From UBA9647 sp049522195 (GTDB lineage: Bacteria; Bacteroidota; Ignavibacteria; UBA10030), in the NCBI GenBank assembly GCA_049522195.1, contig JBEKOB010000001.1, positions 62,001 to 126,000 on the forward strand: a stretch of 64,000 bases of DNA, read 5' to 3'. The stretch's first letter is position 1, and every line of letters begins with the position of its first letter. The translations under genes and the position numbers were made by a program. A model generated the notes under the pieces. That model made no database searches and was not told the DNA's origin. It saw nothing but the letters and a program-made list of their open reading frames with translations. This document shows, in pieces, positions 44,264 through 52,846 of this stretch.

Positions 44264-44689
44264 ATGGCATCACGCAGCGTGAACAAGGTTATTCTGATCG
44301 GCAACCTTGGAAAGGACCCGGAGCTTCGATATACCAGCAGCGGAGTGGCAGTTGCTTCATTCAGCGTTGCCACAAACGAGTCATGGAAGGACCCTGAAGG
44401 GAATACCCAGGAACGGACGCAATGGCACAATATTGTCGCCTGGAGAAAGCTGGCGGAAATCTGCGGCGAATACCTGAAGAAAGGGAGCAAGCTTTACCTT
44501 GAAGGAAGGCTTCAATACCGCAATTACGACGACAAGAATGGAGTAAAGCGGTATGTAACGGAGATTGTGATGGATGAAATGGTCATGCTCGATGGCCGTG
44601 GCGGAGGCACGTCGGCCTCAGCCCCCGATACGGGAGGGGCTCCGGCACAAGACGAGCCGGGTGGCAAGGTTGACGATCTACCGTTCTAA
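44264..44689 (+). CDS. ssb: Single-stranded DNA-binding protein
   Basis: Coats single-stranded DNA during replication and repair. The 141-residue protein has an OB-fold core (NKVILIGNLGKDPELRYTSSG, WHNIVAWRKLAEICGEYLKKGS) and the acidic C-terminal tip DDLPF that recruits partner proteins. GGAGGA precedes the ATG. It stands alone between the envelope operon and ggt, followed by its own terminator. Confidence 0.96.
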   Translation: MASRSVNKVILIGNLGKDPELRYTSSGVAVASFSVATNESWKDPEGNTQERTQWHNIVAWRKLAEICGEYLKKGSKLYLEGRLQYRNYDDKNGVKRYVTEIVMDEMVMLDGRGGGTSASAPDTGGAPAQDEPGGKVDDLPF

Positions 44690-44738
44690 ATGGATTCGGG
44701 CGCCTGGCCTGATATGTTGAATTAATGGAAACCGAATG

Positions 44739-44779
44739 AGCGACCGGCTTATGTGAAGATAACCCGGTCGCTTTTTTTT
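44739..44779 (+). terminator. Intrinsic terminator of ssb
   Basis: AGCGACCGG (44739-44747) pairs with CCGGTCGCT (44764-44772), with TTAT/ATAA extending the stem inside, followed by eight T. A textbook terminator 50 bp after ssb and 29 bp before ggt. Confidence 0.92.
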
Positions 44780-44807
44780 ACTGACTACATACGACGATGG
44801 CCCATCT

Positions 44808-46499
44808 ATGAAATCCCTCTCAGTTTTCACTCTGATCATACTCTTGCTGGTGTCCTCCGTCTGTTTTGCGTCAAAGCGCCCGGTTCGTGCCCGTCACGGC
44901 ATGGTCGTTTCGGCTGATGTTCTCGCATCGAAGGTAGGAGTACAGATCCTTCAGAATGGCGGAAATGCCGTCGATGCAGCGGTGGCGGTCGGTTTTGCCC
45001 TTGCCGTCACCTTCCCTGGAGCCGGCAATATTGGCGGTGGTGGCTTTATGGTGATCCGTATGGCAGACGGGCGCACGACGACTATCGATTACCGGGAAAA
45101 AGCTCCAGGTGCCGCGCGTCAAAACATGTTCCTTGATGAAAAAGGGAATTTCGTGCCGGAGAAGAGTCAGGATGGTTATCTCGCCTCCGGCGTGCCGGGT
45201 TCCGTGGCAGGATTGACGTACGCCCTCGAGCATTATGGATCTGTTGACCGGCGGAAAGCAATGCAGCCCGCAATCGACCTCGCGGCGAAAGGGTTCCGGC
45301 TTAGTCACGAGTTTACAGACGAGCTGAAATCCGAATTGAGGACGCTCAACAAGTACCCTTCGACAAGAAAAGTATTTACGAATGACGGAAAACCCCTTGA
45401 AGAAGGAATTGTGTTTGTCCAGAAAGATCTTGCGCGCACGCTCCAGCGCATTCAGAAACTCGGGAAAAATGGCTTCTATACAGGTCGAACGGCGGATCTG
45501 ATTGTGGCGGAGACGAAGCGTGGCGGAGGGCTGATCTCGCTTGACGACTTGCGCTCATATCAGGCGATCGAGAGACCTGCCGTTCGAGGGACCTATCGCG
45601 GGTACGAGATTGTTTCGATGGGACCACCAAGTTCTGGTGGGATGGTTCTCCTCGAGATGCTGAACCTGCTTGAGCCGTATCCACTCGCTTCGTACGGGTT
45701 CGGATCATCGAAGGCGATTGCCATGATAACCGAAGCGATGAAGATCGCTTATGCAGATCGGGCGGAGTTCATGGGGGATGCCGATTTCTATCCCGTCCCG
45801 GTTGATCGGCTCATCTCGAAAGAGTACGCTGCCGAACGGCGCGCACTTCTTGATACAACGAAGGCAACGCCGAGCCGCCAGATATCCCATGGCGCGATCG
45901 AGGTGAAGGAAGGGATGCATACGACCCATTATTCGGTCGTGGACAAATGGGGGAATGCTGTCTCAGTCACGACAACCATCAACAGCTGGTATGGGAACAA
46001 GGTTGTCGTCGATGGAGCCGGCTTCTTCCTGAATAACGAAATGGATGACTTTGCCGCGAAAGCCGGCACTCCGAACCAGTTCGGCCTGGTCGGCGGCGTC
46101 GCGAACTCGGTGCAACCGAACAAACGGATGCTCAGTGCGATGACCCCCACGATTGTGTTGAAGGATAATCAACCGTACCTGGTTCTCGGGAGCCCCGGCG
46201 GATCGACCATCATTACTTCGGTTTTCCAGGTCGTCGTCAACGTACTCGACCACCACATGAACGTTGGGGAAGCTAACGACGCCCCGCGATTTCATCACCA
46301 GTGGCTGCCGGATACGCTGGAGTATGAACGATTTGGATTCCCGAGGGACGTTGTCGAGAATCTTCAGCAACGCGGCTATGTCGTGCGGCAACGGGGTGGG
46401 ACGCTTGGGCGCGTTGAGGCCATCCTGATCGACCGCAAAAACGGTTTCCTTTACGGTTCGACCGACCCGCGCGGCTATGGCGCAGCGGTGGGATATTAA
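44808..46499 (+). CDS. ggt: Gamma-glutamyltransferase
   Basis: Exported Ntn-hydrolase that cleaves the gamma-glutamyl bond of glutathione and related peptides. The 563 residues start with a signal peptide (about 1-21). They show ADVLASKVGVQILQNGGNAVDAAVA, the carboxylate-binding YREKAPG and the nucleophile T372 in TTHYSVVD, where autoprocessing would cut the chain into large and small subunits. GSPGGSTIITSV near residue 465 is the usual oxyanion-region motif. It is transcribed alone, after the ssb terminator. Confidence 0.95.
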   Translation: MKSLSVFTLIILLLVSSVCFASKRPVRARHGMVVSADVLASKVGVQILQNGGNAVDAAVAVGFALAVTFPGAGNIGGGGFMVIRMADGRTTTIDYREKAPGAARQNMFLDEKGNFVPEKSQDGYLASGVPGSVAGLTYALEHYGSVDRRKAMQPAIDLAAKGFRLSHEFTDELKSELRTLNKYPSTRKVFTNDGKPLEEGIVFVQKDLARTLQRIQKLGKNGFYTGRTADLIVAETKRGGGLISLDDLRSYQAIERPAVRGTYRGYEIVSMGPPSSGGMVLLEMLNLLEPYPLASYGFGSSKAIAMITEAMKIAYADRAEFMGDADFYPVPVDRLISKEYAAERRALLDTTKATPSRQISHGAIEVKEGMHTTHYSVVDKWGNAVSVTTTINSWYGNKVVVDGAGFFLNNEMDDFAAKAGTPNQFGLVGGVANSVQPNKRMLSAMTPTIVLKDNQPYLVLGSPGGSTIITSVFQVVVNVLDHHMNVGEANDAPRFHHQWLPDTLEYERFGFPRDVVENLQQRGYVVRQRGGTLGRVEAILIDRKNGFLYGSTDPRGYGAAVGY

Positions 46500-46500
46500 A

Positions 46501-46552
46501 TAATGGTCAATGGTGAATGACTAATTGATAATTGTCAATTGACCATTGAATC
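46501..46552. repeat. A+T-rich intergenic micro-repeat after ggt
   Basis: Alternating TGGTCAATGG, TGATAATTGTCAATTGACCATTG-type words make an imperfect palindrome just after the ggt stop; TGGTCAAT at the left is mirrored by ATTGACCA at the right. Same low-complexity style as the gaps in the ribosomal operon but with different words. It borders the REPIN copies. Confidence 0.55.
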
Positions 46553-46567
46553 AGCGCCCTTGACCTT

Positions 46568-46625
46568 GGAGGGTCACGCTCTGTCGTGACCATACCTGTT
46601 CAGACGTGACGGAGCACGTCCCTCC
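46568..46625. repeat. REPIN-like palindromic unit, copy 1
   Basis: Unit bounded by GGAGGG and CCCTCC. It contains two hairpins: GGTCACG-CTCTGT-CGTGACC (46572-46591) and GACGTG-ACGGAG-CACGTC (46603-46620). The second is close to an inverted copy of the first, the arrangement of paired REP sequences mobilised by REP-associated tyrosine transposases. A near-identical copy lies beyond the transposase at 47221. Confidence 0.85.
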
Positions 46626-46630
46626 ACCCC

Positions 46631-46688
46631 GGGGGTCACGCTCTGTCGTGACCATATGTGTGAAGGCGCGACAGAGTACGTCCCTGCC
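46631..46688. repeat. REPIN-like palindromic unit, copy 2 (diverged)
   Basis: Tandem to copy 1. The left hairpin GGTCACG-CTCTGT-CGTGACC is intact; the right half (GCGCGACAGAGTACGTCC) has drifted and pairs poorly. Lies about 40 bp before the transposase start. Confidence 0.8.
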
Positions 46689-46729
46689 TTGAAGCCCCCT
46701 TTCCCGCCACCCGTAGGTTTTGCCCTCCA

Positions 46730-47201
46730 ATGGAACCGCGCAGAAAGTCTCCAATTCATCTGCCGATTGTCGAGTTAATCAATCGACCCATAATTGTCTT
46801 TAATTACCGTCTGTTCTCAAGGTCGGAAATCGATCTTCTGTCAGCCTGATGTTCATCAACTGCTCATCGACGCATGGACGAGAGCTGACTCGTGGCAAGT
46901 TGGCCGATATGTGATCATGCCGAACCACATTCATCTTTTTTGCTCACCCGCAGAACCTGATTTTCCTGAATTGAAGAACTGGGTGTGCTACTGGAAATCA
47001 ATCTCCTCACGTTCTTGGCCGAGACGTGATGAACAACCGATTTGGCAACGATCCTTCTGGGACACGCAGATGCGGAAAGGAAAGAACTACGAAGAAAAAT
47101 GGGAATATGTTCGGCAGAATCCAGTACGCGGCGGTCTCTGTCATATTCCCGAGGCATGGCCTTATCGAGGCGAGCTTAATGTCATCGAATGGTTTGGTTA
47201 G
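46730..47201 (+). pseudogene. REP-associated tyrosine transposase (RAYT), frameshifted
   Basis: Single-strand transposase of the IS200-like Y1 HUH family. The main frame (TTG 46794 to 47201, 135 residues) keeps the metal-binding PNHIHLF and the tyrosine of KWEYVRQNPVRGGL. The family N-terminus is present but in another frame: ATG 46730 encodes MEPRRKSPIHLPIVELINRP, then IIVF. Removing one A in TTTAATTACC (46799-46808) joins it to ITVCSQGRKSIF in the main frame. So a one-base insertion breaks the gene, unless a +1 frameshift or the TTG is used. Flanked by REPIN units on both sides. Confidence 0.85.
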
Positions 47202-47220
47202 GGCATCACAATAATCATGA

Positions 47221-47276
47221 AAGGTCACGCTCCGTCGTGACCATACCTGTTCAGACGTGACGGAGCACGTCCCTCC
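47221..47276. repeat. REPIN-like palindromic unit, copy 3
   Basis: GGTCACG-CTCCGT-CGTGACC (47223-47242) followed by GACGTG-ACGGAG-CACGTC and CCCTCC. Nearly identical to copy 1, with a compensating loop (CTCCGT versus ACGGAG, exact reverse complements). It lies 20 bp after the transposase stop, so units bracket the transposase gene. Confidence 0.85.
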
Positions 47277-47364
47277 ATGGGATGGCCAAAGGTTGCACTT
47301 GATTCTCATTGTCAAACTCTCTACCTTGCACCCGTAACTGTTTGTTGTTCTTTCCCATAACACG

Positions 47365-47580
47365 TTTGGTGTCCCGACGTCATGAACTGACGGAGGGATG
47401 AAAAGGGAATTCCGTGCTCCGATTTGGCCTCGGCTGGATCTGGAAAAGCGGAAGCTGCCCCGCAACTGTAGTTCCGATCCTGCTCACCGCAGGAGAATCT
47501 CTGACGCCAGAAGTCACTGCCTCATCACTGGAGGCGGGAAGACAAGTCAAGCGATCGGAAAAGCCAGGAGACCTGCCACA
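47365..47580 (+). ncRNA. Cobalamin riboswitch
   Basis: Contains the conserved elements of the B12 aptamer in the right order: AAAAGGGAA (47401-47409), CTGCCCCGCAACTGTAG (47454-47470) and the B12 box AGCCAGGAGACCTGCC (47562-47577). Outer limits are estimated. It precedes a candidate terminator hairpin and a BtuB-like TonB receptor. Known family members lower expression of downstream genes when cobalamin is bound. Confidence 0.93.
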
Positions 47581-47700
47581 ACGCTGCTACATCGCCGCAA
47601 CTCTTACTCAAGTGCGGTGAGCCCCCGGTATTGCGCCGTGGGCTAAGCCTTCGCGGGAGGGTGATCATCTGATATCGAACTTTGATTGTGTTCTTCTTCG

Positions 47701-47735
47701 GCCCCCTCCCTGTGAAAAAGGATTGGGGCTTTTTT
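47701..47735 (+). terminator. Candidate riboswitch-controlled terminator
   Basis: GCCCC (47701-47705) pairs with GGGGC (47725-47729), with an inner TCC/GGA pairing (47707-47709 / 47720-47722), and six T follow. It lies between the B12 aptamer and the receptor start codon, exactly where an expression platform is expected. Its position also argues that the receptor starts downstream at ATG 47748 and not at the upstream in-frame TTG 47682. Confidence 0.75.
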
Positions 47736-47747
47736 ATTGTGCATCAG

Positions 47748-49715
47748 ATGCGCCACATATTGTTACTGACGGTTCTTGCCGTTCCCCTTGCTTCACAAAC
47801 AAGGGGCGTCCCTCCAGACAGCCTTTCTCAGAGGCCGCAGGAACGGTCGTACACAATGCCTGAGTTTGTGGTCTCCGCAACCCGCTGGCAGGTGAACGCC
47901 CAGCAGCTTCCATCGAGTGCCACGGTGCTGACTTCAGTAGACCTCCTTGGTACTAACGGCAGCACTCTTGAGAATGCTCTTGAGGGTGTCCCCGGTCTTT
48001 TTCTGAAATCATACGGCGGGCCCGGCGCGGTTTCCACGACCTCCATGAGAGGAATGGGACCCGAGCACACGCTTGTTCTCGTTGATGGGGAGCGCTACAA
48101 TAACGTCCTCGATGGGCAAGTCGATTTGGGCATCTTCCTTTTGCAGAATGTCGATCGTGTTGAAGTACTTCGAGGCGGATTCTCCTCGATGTACGGAGCA
48201 GATGCCGTCGGGGGCATTGTCAACATTATCACCCGGCGGCCTGATGGCAAACCCGATGTGCGTGCCGAGCTCGGTGCAGGGTCGTACGGCATGAGCGGAT
48301 TTCAATTGGGGACGGATTTCACTCTGTTTGGAGTTGGCATGCAGGTTGCGGCAAAGCGGGAGGCAGGTAGAGGGGACTATGAATTCGATTTCAATGACGG
48401 CATCTCCTCAATGACTTTGCGCCGTCAGAATTCGGACTATGCATTGCGCCAGGTTCAAATGGTTGCCGGCGCGCCGCTCTCTCCAAGCCTGTCCTTGCGC
48501 GTTTCGTCCATGTACGATTGGTCCGAGCGCGGGTCGCCCGGCGCCGTCATTACTCCAACGAGCGGCAACCTTGGACGGCTGGTCGACCGCGGGTTTCTTA
48601 ATCAGGCGACAGTCGAATGGACGGCCACTCCTTCCCTTTTTGCACGGTTTCCCCTGATGTTCCACACGCAGCGGAGAGAATACACCGACCCCCTCGCGGC
48701 TGTCACCGATGGTAACAACGATGCCGTATACAATGACAGGACGATCGCGTTCACCCCTCACATGAGATACGTTCTCGATCCCTCGACCTCACTCAACGTT
48801 GGTGCCGAGTACTCTTCTTCCTCTGTGTCCAGCACCGCAGTGTTGAATGCGACCCGTGACCAGGCAGGCGTTTTCATTTCCTCCGATCACGTCGTAGAAC
48901 TGCCGAACTCTCTGTTCTATCAGATCAATGTTTACCCCTCCATCAGATACGATCACTTCTCAGATTTTTCGGGTACTGTGAATCCAAAACTGGGCGTCAA
49001 CCTCGGGATCTGGCGAACAGCCGGGCTGCGGCTCAAGGCTAGCTACGGGAAAAGTTTCCGCGCGCCGACGTTCGATGATTTGTATTGGAAGAGTGGAGGG
49101 AACCCTGCTCTCAAACCTGAGCGGTCACTCAGCTTCGATGCCGGGATGCTGATCGCGCCCGCTCTGGCCGGAATGCCGGAACTGGAAGTGAACTACTTCG
49201 ATATCCGCACAAACGATCGCATCGTCTGGAGCCCCGACAAGAACGGACTCTGGTCTCCCAAGAATCTACAGAATGTCCGATCTGACGGATTCGAACTGAT
49301 CGGCGGCTGGCGTTTGTTTGATGACCGACTGGTACTCAGGGGGTCCTATAGCAACTTCGACACGCGAAAGATCAACTCCACCTCGGCCGACGATCAGACC
49401 TTGGACAAGCAACTCCCGTACATCCCCCATGAGATCGCCGGACTTTCCTGCATTGCGACGGTTGGCCGTTTCAGACTCGGCGTTCATCACACCTTCACAG
49501 GTTTCAGGTTCGCGACGGAAACGAACGATCCGCGCTATGTTCTTGGAAGCTTCACGAAGACCGATGCAAACTTCTCCGTGCGGCTCAAGGAGGAACCATT
49601 CAGCGCCGACCTCCGCTTTGAAGTCACGAATCTTTTCGATTCGAAGTATGAACTGCTCCCGAACTATCCCATGCCACTGAGGAGCTTTGCTCTGAAGATC
49701 CTCGTTGATTATTGA
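47748..49715 (+). CDS. btuB: BtuB-like TonB-dependent cobalamin receptor
   Basis: Outer-membrane receptor of 655 residues. Signal peptide about 1-16; a TonB-box-like stretch PEFVVSATR at 39-47; a plug domain (LENALEGVPGLFLKSYGGPG, TSMRGMGPEHTLVLVDGERYN, VEVLRGGFSSMYGADAVGGIVNI); then a 22-strand-type barrel ending ALKILVDY. The specificity for cobalamin is inferred from the riboswitch upstream and the BtuG-like neighbour; sequence alone fits several TonB substrates. The ATG at 47748 lies beyond the terminator hairpin; no strong ribosome-binding site is seen. The lipoprotein gene follows 9 bp later. Confidence 0.88.
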   Translation: MRHILLLTVLAVPLASQTRGVPPDSLSQRPQERSYTMPEFVVSATRWQVNAQQLPSSATVLTSVDLLGTNGSTLENALEGVPGLFLKSYGGPGAVSTTSMRGMGPEHTLVLVDGERYNNVLDGQVDLGIFLLQNVDRVEVLRGGFSSMYGADAVGGIVNIITRRPDGKPDVRAELGAGSYGMSGFQLGTDFTLFGVGMQVAAKREAGRGDYEFDFNDGISSMTLRRQNSDYALRQVQMVAGAPLSPSLSLRVSSMYDWSERGSPGAVITPTSGNLGRLVDRGFLNQATVEWTATPSLFARFPLMFHTQRREYTDPLAAVTDGNNDAVYNDRTIAFTPHMRYVLDPSTSLNVGAEYSSSSVSSTAVLNATRDQAGVFISSDHVVELPNSLFYQINVYPSIRYDHFSDFSGTVNPKLGVNLGIWRTAGLRLKASYGKSFRAPTFDDLYWKSGGNPALKPERSLSFDAGMLIAPALAGMPELEVNYFDIRTNDRIVWSPDKNGLWSPKNLQNVRSDGFELIGGWRLFDDRLVLRGSYSNFDTRKINSTSADDQTLDKQLPYIPHEIAGLSCIATVGRFRLGVHHTFTGFRFATETNDPRYVLGSFTKTDANFSVRLKEEPFSADLRFEVTNLFDSKYELLPNYPMPLRSFALKILVDY

Positions 49716-49724
49716 GAAGCGATT

Positions 49725-50825
49725 ATGACCTCTGCGACCCAAAAAGCTCTCCGCATCCTCTCAGCGCTGCTCATTGCTGGACTGATACTGGCCACGTTTT
49801 CCTGGAACGGATGCAGATCGAACCCGACAGGGCCTTCGGGCAGCACGCCGGTCAGCACGACTGGCGTCTTTGTCGTGAATGAAGGGAATTACCAACACGG
49901 CAATTCAACGCTGACCGTCTATCTCCCTGATTCAAACAAGGCGTATCAGGATGTCTTCGCACTCGCGAACGGTCGTAACCTCGGCGACACGGGCAACGAC
50001 ATCGTAGTGTACAACGGGAAAGCGTACATCGTCGTCAACGGTTCGCAAAAAATCGAAGTGATCTCTCTCACCACGTACAAATCCGTCGGGACGATAGTCT
50101 TTCCGGGGAAGCGGGATCCCTACAAGCTCGTGATCCTCAACGACGCGAAGGCGTTCATCACGAACGTCTCAGATTCGTCTATCACGGAATTCAATCCGTC
50201 GACGCTTCAGATCGTGACGGACCGGATCAAAGTGGGACTCAATCCCATGGGTATCGCGGGGGCCAACGGAAAAGTATATATCTGCAACTCCGGTTTTGGC
50301 TACGACAGCACGGTAACCGTGCTCAATGCAACGACCGGGGGGCTCATTAAAACGGTTATCGTGGGAGATAGCCCGAGTGAGATCGGTGTGACCACGAACA
50401 ACGAAGTAATCGTGAAGTGCGATGGCAAGAGCGACTACGTCAAACCGGCAAATGACACCCCAGGTTCAATCTCTAAGATCAACGCAGACAATGATGTCGT
50501 ATTTTCCAAAGTCACGCTGCCGCTGGCGACGTACGGACATCCAGGAAGGATGACGGTCAGCAGCAAAGGGGTTGGGTACTTCCAGGCACAGAACGGCGTC
50601 ATCAAATTTGCCTACACCGGCTCTATCATCAGTGTCGGCGGAACCCCATTTTCAACAATTATCGGATACGGTATTGCGTACGACGATGCAACCGATCTGC
50701 TCTATGTGACCGATCCTAGAGACTATATTCAGCCGGGGGATGTGTATATTATCAACACGAATGGGGCCACCGTCAGACAGTTTACGGGTGGCATCATCCC
50801 AGGTGCAATTGCCTTTAAACATTGA
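49725..50825 (+). CDS. Surface lipoprotein beta-propeller, BtuG-like
   Basis: Protein of 366 residues with an N-terminal hydrophobic segment and lipobox ending at C30 (FSWNGC). Repeats of YncE/DUF5074 type follow (DIVVYNGKAYIVVNGSQKIEVI, KAFITNVSDSSITEFNPSTLQ, GKVYICNSGFGYDSTVTVLN), typical of a seven-bladed propeller. It starts 9 bp after btuB in a riboswitch-controlled operon. In Bacteroides the lipoprotein BtuG is such a propeller, caps BtuB and binds B12 very tightly. I infer the same role; residue-level B12 contacts cannot be checked here. Confidence 0.82.
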   Translation: MTSATQKALRILSALLIAGLILATFSWNGCRSNPTGPSGSTPVSTTGVFVVNEGNYQHGNSTLTVYLPDSNKAYQDVFALANGRNLGDTGNDIVVYNGKAYIVVNGSQKIEVISLTTYKSVGTIVFPGKRDPYKLVILNDAKAFITNVSDSSITEFNPSTLQIVTDRIKVGLNPMGIAGANGKVYICNSGFGYDSTVTVLNATTGGLIKTVIVGDSPSEIGVTTNNEVIVKCDGKSDYVKPANDTPGSISKINADNDVVFSKVTLPLATYGHPGRMTVSSKGVGYFQAQNGVIKFAYTGSIISVGGTPFSTIIGYGIAYDDATDLLYVTDPRDYIQPGDVYIINTNGATVRQFTGGIIPGAIAFKH

Positions 50826-50854
50826 CGCGCGCCTGCCGTCTCTGATCTTCAAAC

Positions 50855-52846
50855 CTATCGATGCACTGTAGGTTTCCTCACTTTCAAGAGCCCTTCGATG
50901 TTCTGGCGTACGTTTTCGTTCTTCGGGTTCAAAAGAAGAGATGTCTGCCAGTCCGCCACTGCTCCCGCAGTGTCCCTTTGTAGGACACGGAAGTTTCCTC
51001 GATACTCCAGTGCTCGCCAGTCAGCCGGATTCAGTACCACTGCAGAATCGGCGTAGTTCCTGGCCTTTGCCACCTCCCCCATCCGATAGCTAATCAGGCT
51101 CTGCATCAAAAAGGCGTTTGCATTATCAGCGGCGGCTTTTCGGTAAGGGAACGAGAAGAAGTGGTTCAATTCCTCCTGCGCTGCCATTTCCTTCTGATGG
51201 TTCAGCCAGAACTGTGCGTGGTCAATGTGCTCCTTGGGGTAAAAATCCACCAGCAGCCGGCACCGATCATCCAGGTAGCCCGTTTCCCAGCCTTGATGGA
51301 ATTGAAAGTTGACTGGGCGATATTCTGGCGCGGTTCCCTTTGGAAGAATTTGAAGCAGCATACCGAGCGGAAGCATTTCATAGTCCCGCGACAGGAAGTC
51401 CCATGGCAGCCGATGCGTGAAATAGACCGGTCGACGTCCGATGCCAGAACGGATGATTTCGTCTGCGACCCGGTCTGGAGGATCGGTTTCTCGAATTGGG
51501 AGGCGGAGTTCACGGTTGAAGAGGCGTACGCCCCACGGAGTCGCCAGCAATCTCGTGTCGATGAATGAGACGCGCGGATAGAGCTTCTCTACATACTTGA
51601 AGTACCACCCGACAAACGTCTGCTCATCGCCGATTGTGAAGACGATCGCATCCTGCTCGATTGGCAGGAAGAGATTGCGCCCGAAGTCGTATCCGAAGAA
51701 GTTCTGACTCCGGTTGTTCTGGTTGTAATTGGCGTAGGCCGTTGTCAGAAGCATGAGGAATAGTGCGGTCGAGAAACCCACTTGGATGAAGCGAGGTGGA
51801 AGGTTCCGCCATCTCTTTCCAACGAACTCCTGGAGGCGGACCAATCCAACACCAATGAGAATTGCCATAACGAAATAAGTCGGAATGAAGTTGGCGTCGA
51901 AATCCGCGTGGAGCGGCATCTTGCGGCTGACTGCGAACATGACATTCACAATTACAATGGAAGTGAAGAGCACCAGCAGCCTCCAACGTTTCATCAGAGC
52001 CAGGAGGCCGAAAAGGGAAATAACGCCGAAATACCAGAACTCTCTTGTCAGTGCCTGGTGGAAGAACCATGAGAGCCGGGTGCCTGTGTTCCCACCAAAG
52101 TAGGGTGCAAGCCCTTTCTCACCGACCGGGAGGAGGTGACGGAACACGCCTTCCATCGTTCTCAAGTCTCCCCACGCTACCGGAGGTCCGGCGATTGTAC
52201 GAATTGGAAGGTATAAGTAGGAGCTTAGTCCGATGAGGAACACGACGGTCAGCACTATGAGAGTGCGGGCGTTTCGAATGATCCTTGGCTCAGAAATGAA
52301 GACGAAGAGAACGATGCTAAGGGCGGCCAGGACGCCAGTGGAATGTTGACTCAGTCCAAGTCCGGCGACGTATGCGGCAATGATGAGCTGCTTCATTTCC
52401 CGATCGCGGTGCCACTGCAGGATGAGAAGAGCCGTCAGGGCGAAGAAGAAACTGCTGAGTGAATACACTTCCGCGCTCGTGGCTCGTGACCATAATGTCG
52501 ATGAGACCGTCAGGAGTAAGGCCCCTAGAAGCGCGATCACTCTGCGGGTTGTGAGAAATTCCAAAATGAAATACATGCAGACGACGGTGCCCGATGCCGC
52601 AAGTGCCGAAAAGGAATTGACCGCGTATGCCGGCATTCCAAACGGGACGACCGTCAGCCAGAAGCGTGTCAGAATCGTATAAAGCGGGTAACCCGTAGGA
52701 TGGTTTATCCCGAGGGTGAGGGCGTTGGTGATGAACTCCGCGCTGTCGCCGACATAAACAGTAGGGCAGAGCGTGAGCATGTAGAGGACGGACGTTGCAC
52801 CGAAGACAAACGCCGGAGGCAGGATTCGAGTGAGTCTCTGCGTCAT
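50855..52846 (-). CDS. DUF2723 membrane protein with C-terminal TPR region
   Basis: Polytopic inner-membrane protein of 663 residues. The N-terminal signature GDSAEFITNALTLGINHPTGYPLY marks DUF2723, a GT-C-like family related to TMEM260-type O-mannosyltransferases. About ten membrane segments end near residue 370; a soluble part with TPR-like helices (LISYRMGEVAKARNYADSAVVLNPADW) closes the protein. I take ATG 52846, whose ATGA overlaps the stop of the preceding glycosyltransferase; ATG 52867 would add seven residues. Last gene of the minus-strand glycan operon. Confidence 0.88.
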   Translation of the reverse strand: MTQRLTRILPPAFVFGATSVLYMLTLCPTVYVGDSAEFITNALTLGINHPTGYPLYTILTRFWLTVVPFGMPAYAVNSFSALAASGTVVCMYFILEFLTTRRVIALLGALLLTVSSTLWSRATSAEVYSLSSFFFALTALLILQWHRDREMKQLIIAAYVAGLGLSQHSTGVLAALSIVLFVFISEPRIIRNARTLIVLTVVFLIGLSSYLYLPIRTIAGPPVAWGDLRTMEGVFRHLLPVGEKGLAPYFGGNTGTRLSWFFHQALTREFWYFGVISLFGLLALMKRWRLLVLFTSIVIVNVMFAVSRKMPLHADFDANFIPTYFVMAILIGVGLVRLQEFVGKRWRNLPPRFIQVGFSTALFLMLLTTAYANYNQNNRSQNFFGYDFGRNLFLPIEQDAIVFTIGDEQTFVGWYFKYVEKLYPRVSFIDTRLLATPWGVRLFNRELRLPIRETDPPDRVADEIIRSGIGRRPVYFTHRLPWDFLSRDYEMLPLGMLLQILPKGTAPEYRPVNFQFHQGWETGYLDDRCRLLVDFYPKEHIDHAQFWLNHQKEMAAQEELNHFFSFPYRKAAADNANAFLMQSLISYRMGEVAKARNYADSAVVLNPADWRALEYRGNFRVLQRDTAGAVADWQTSLLLNPKNENVRQNIEGLLKVRKPTVHR

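Noticed and set aside
47682..47747. N-terminal extension of the BtuB-like receptor from TTG 47682
   Set aside because: This stretch contains the terminator hairpin of the riboswitch and would place hydrophobic residues before a good signal peptide that begins at ATG 47748.
50851..50875. Hairpin AAACCTA/TAGGTTT between convergent btuG-like and DUF2723 genes
   Set aside because: Weak 7-bp A/T-rich stem with no good U-tract on either strand; not reported as a terminator.
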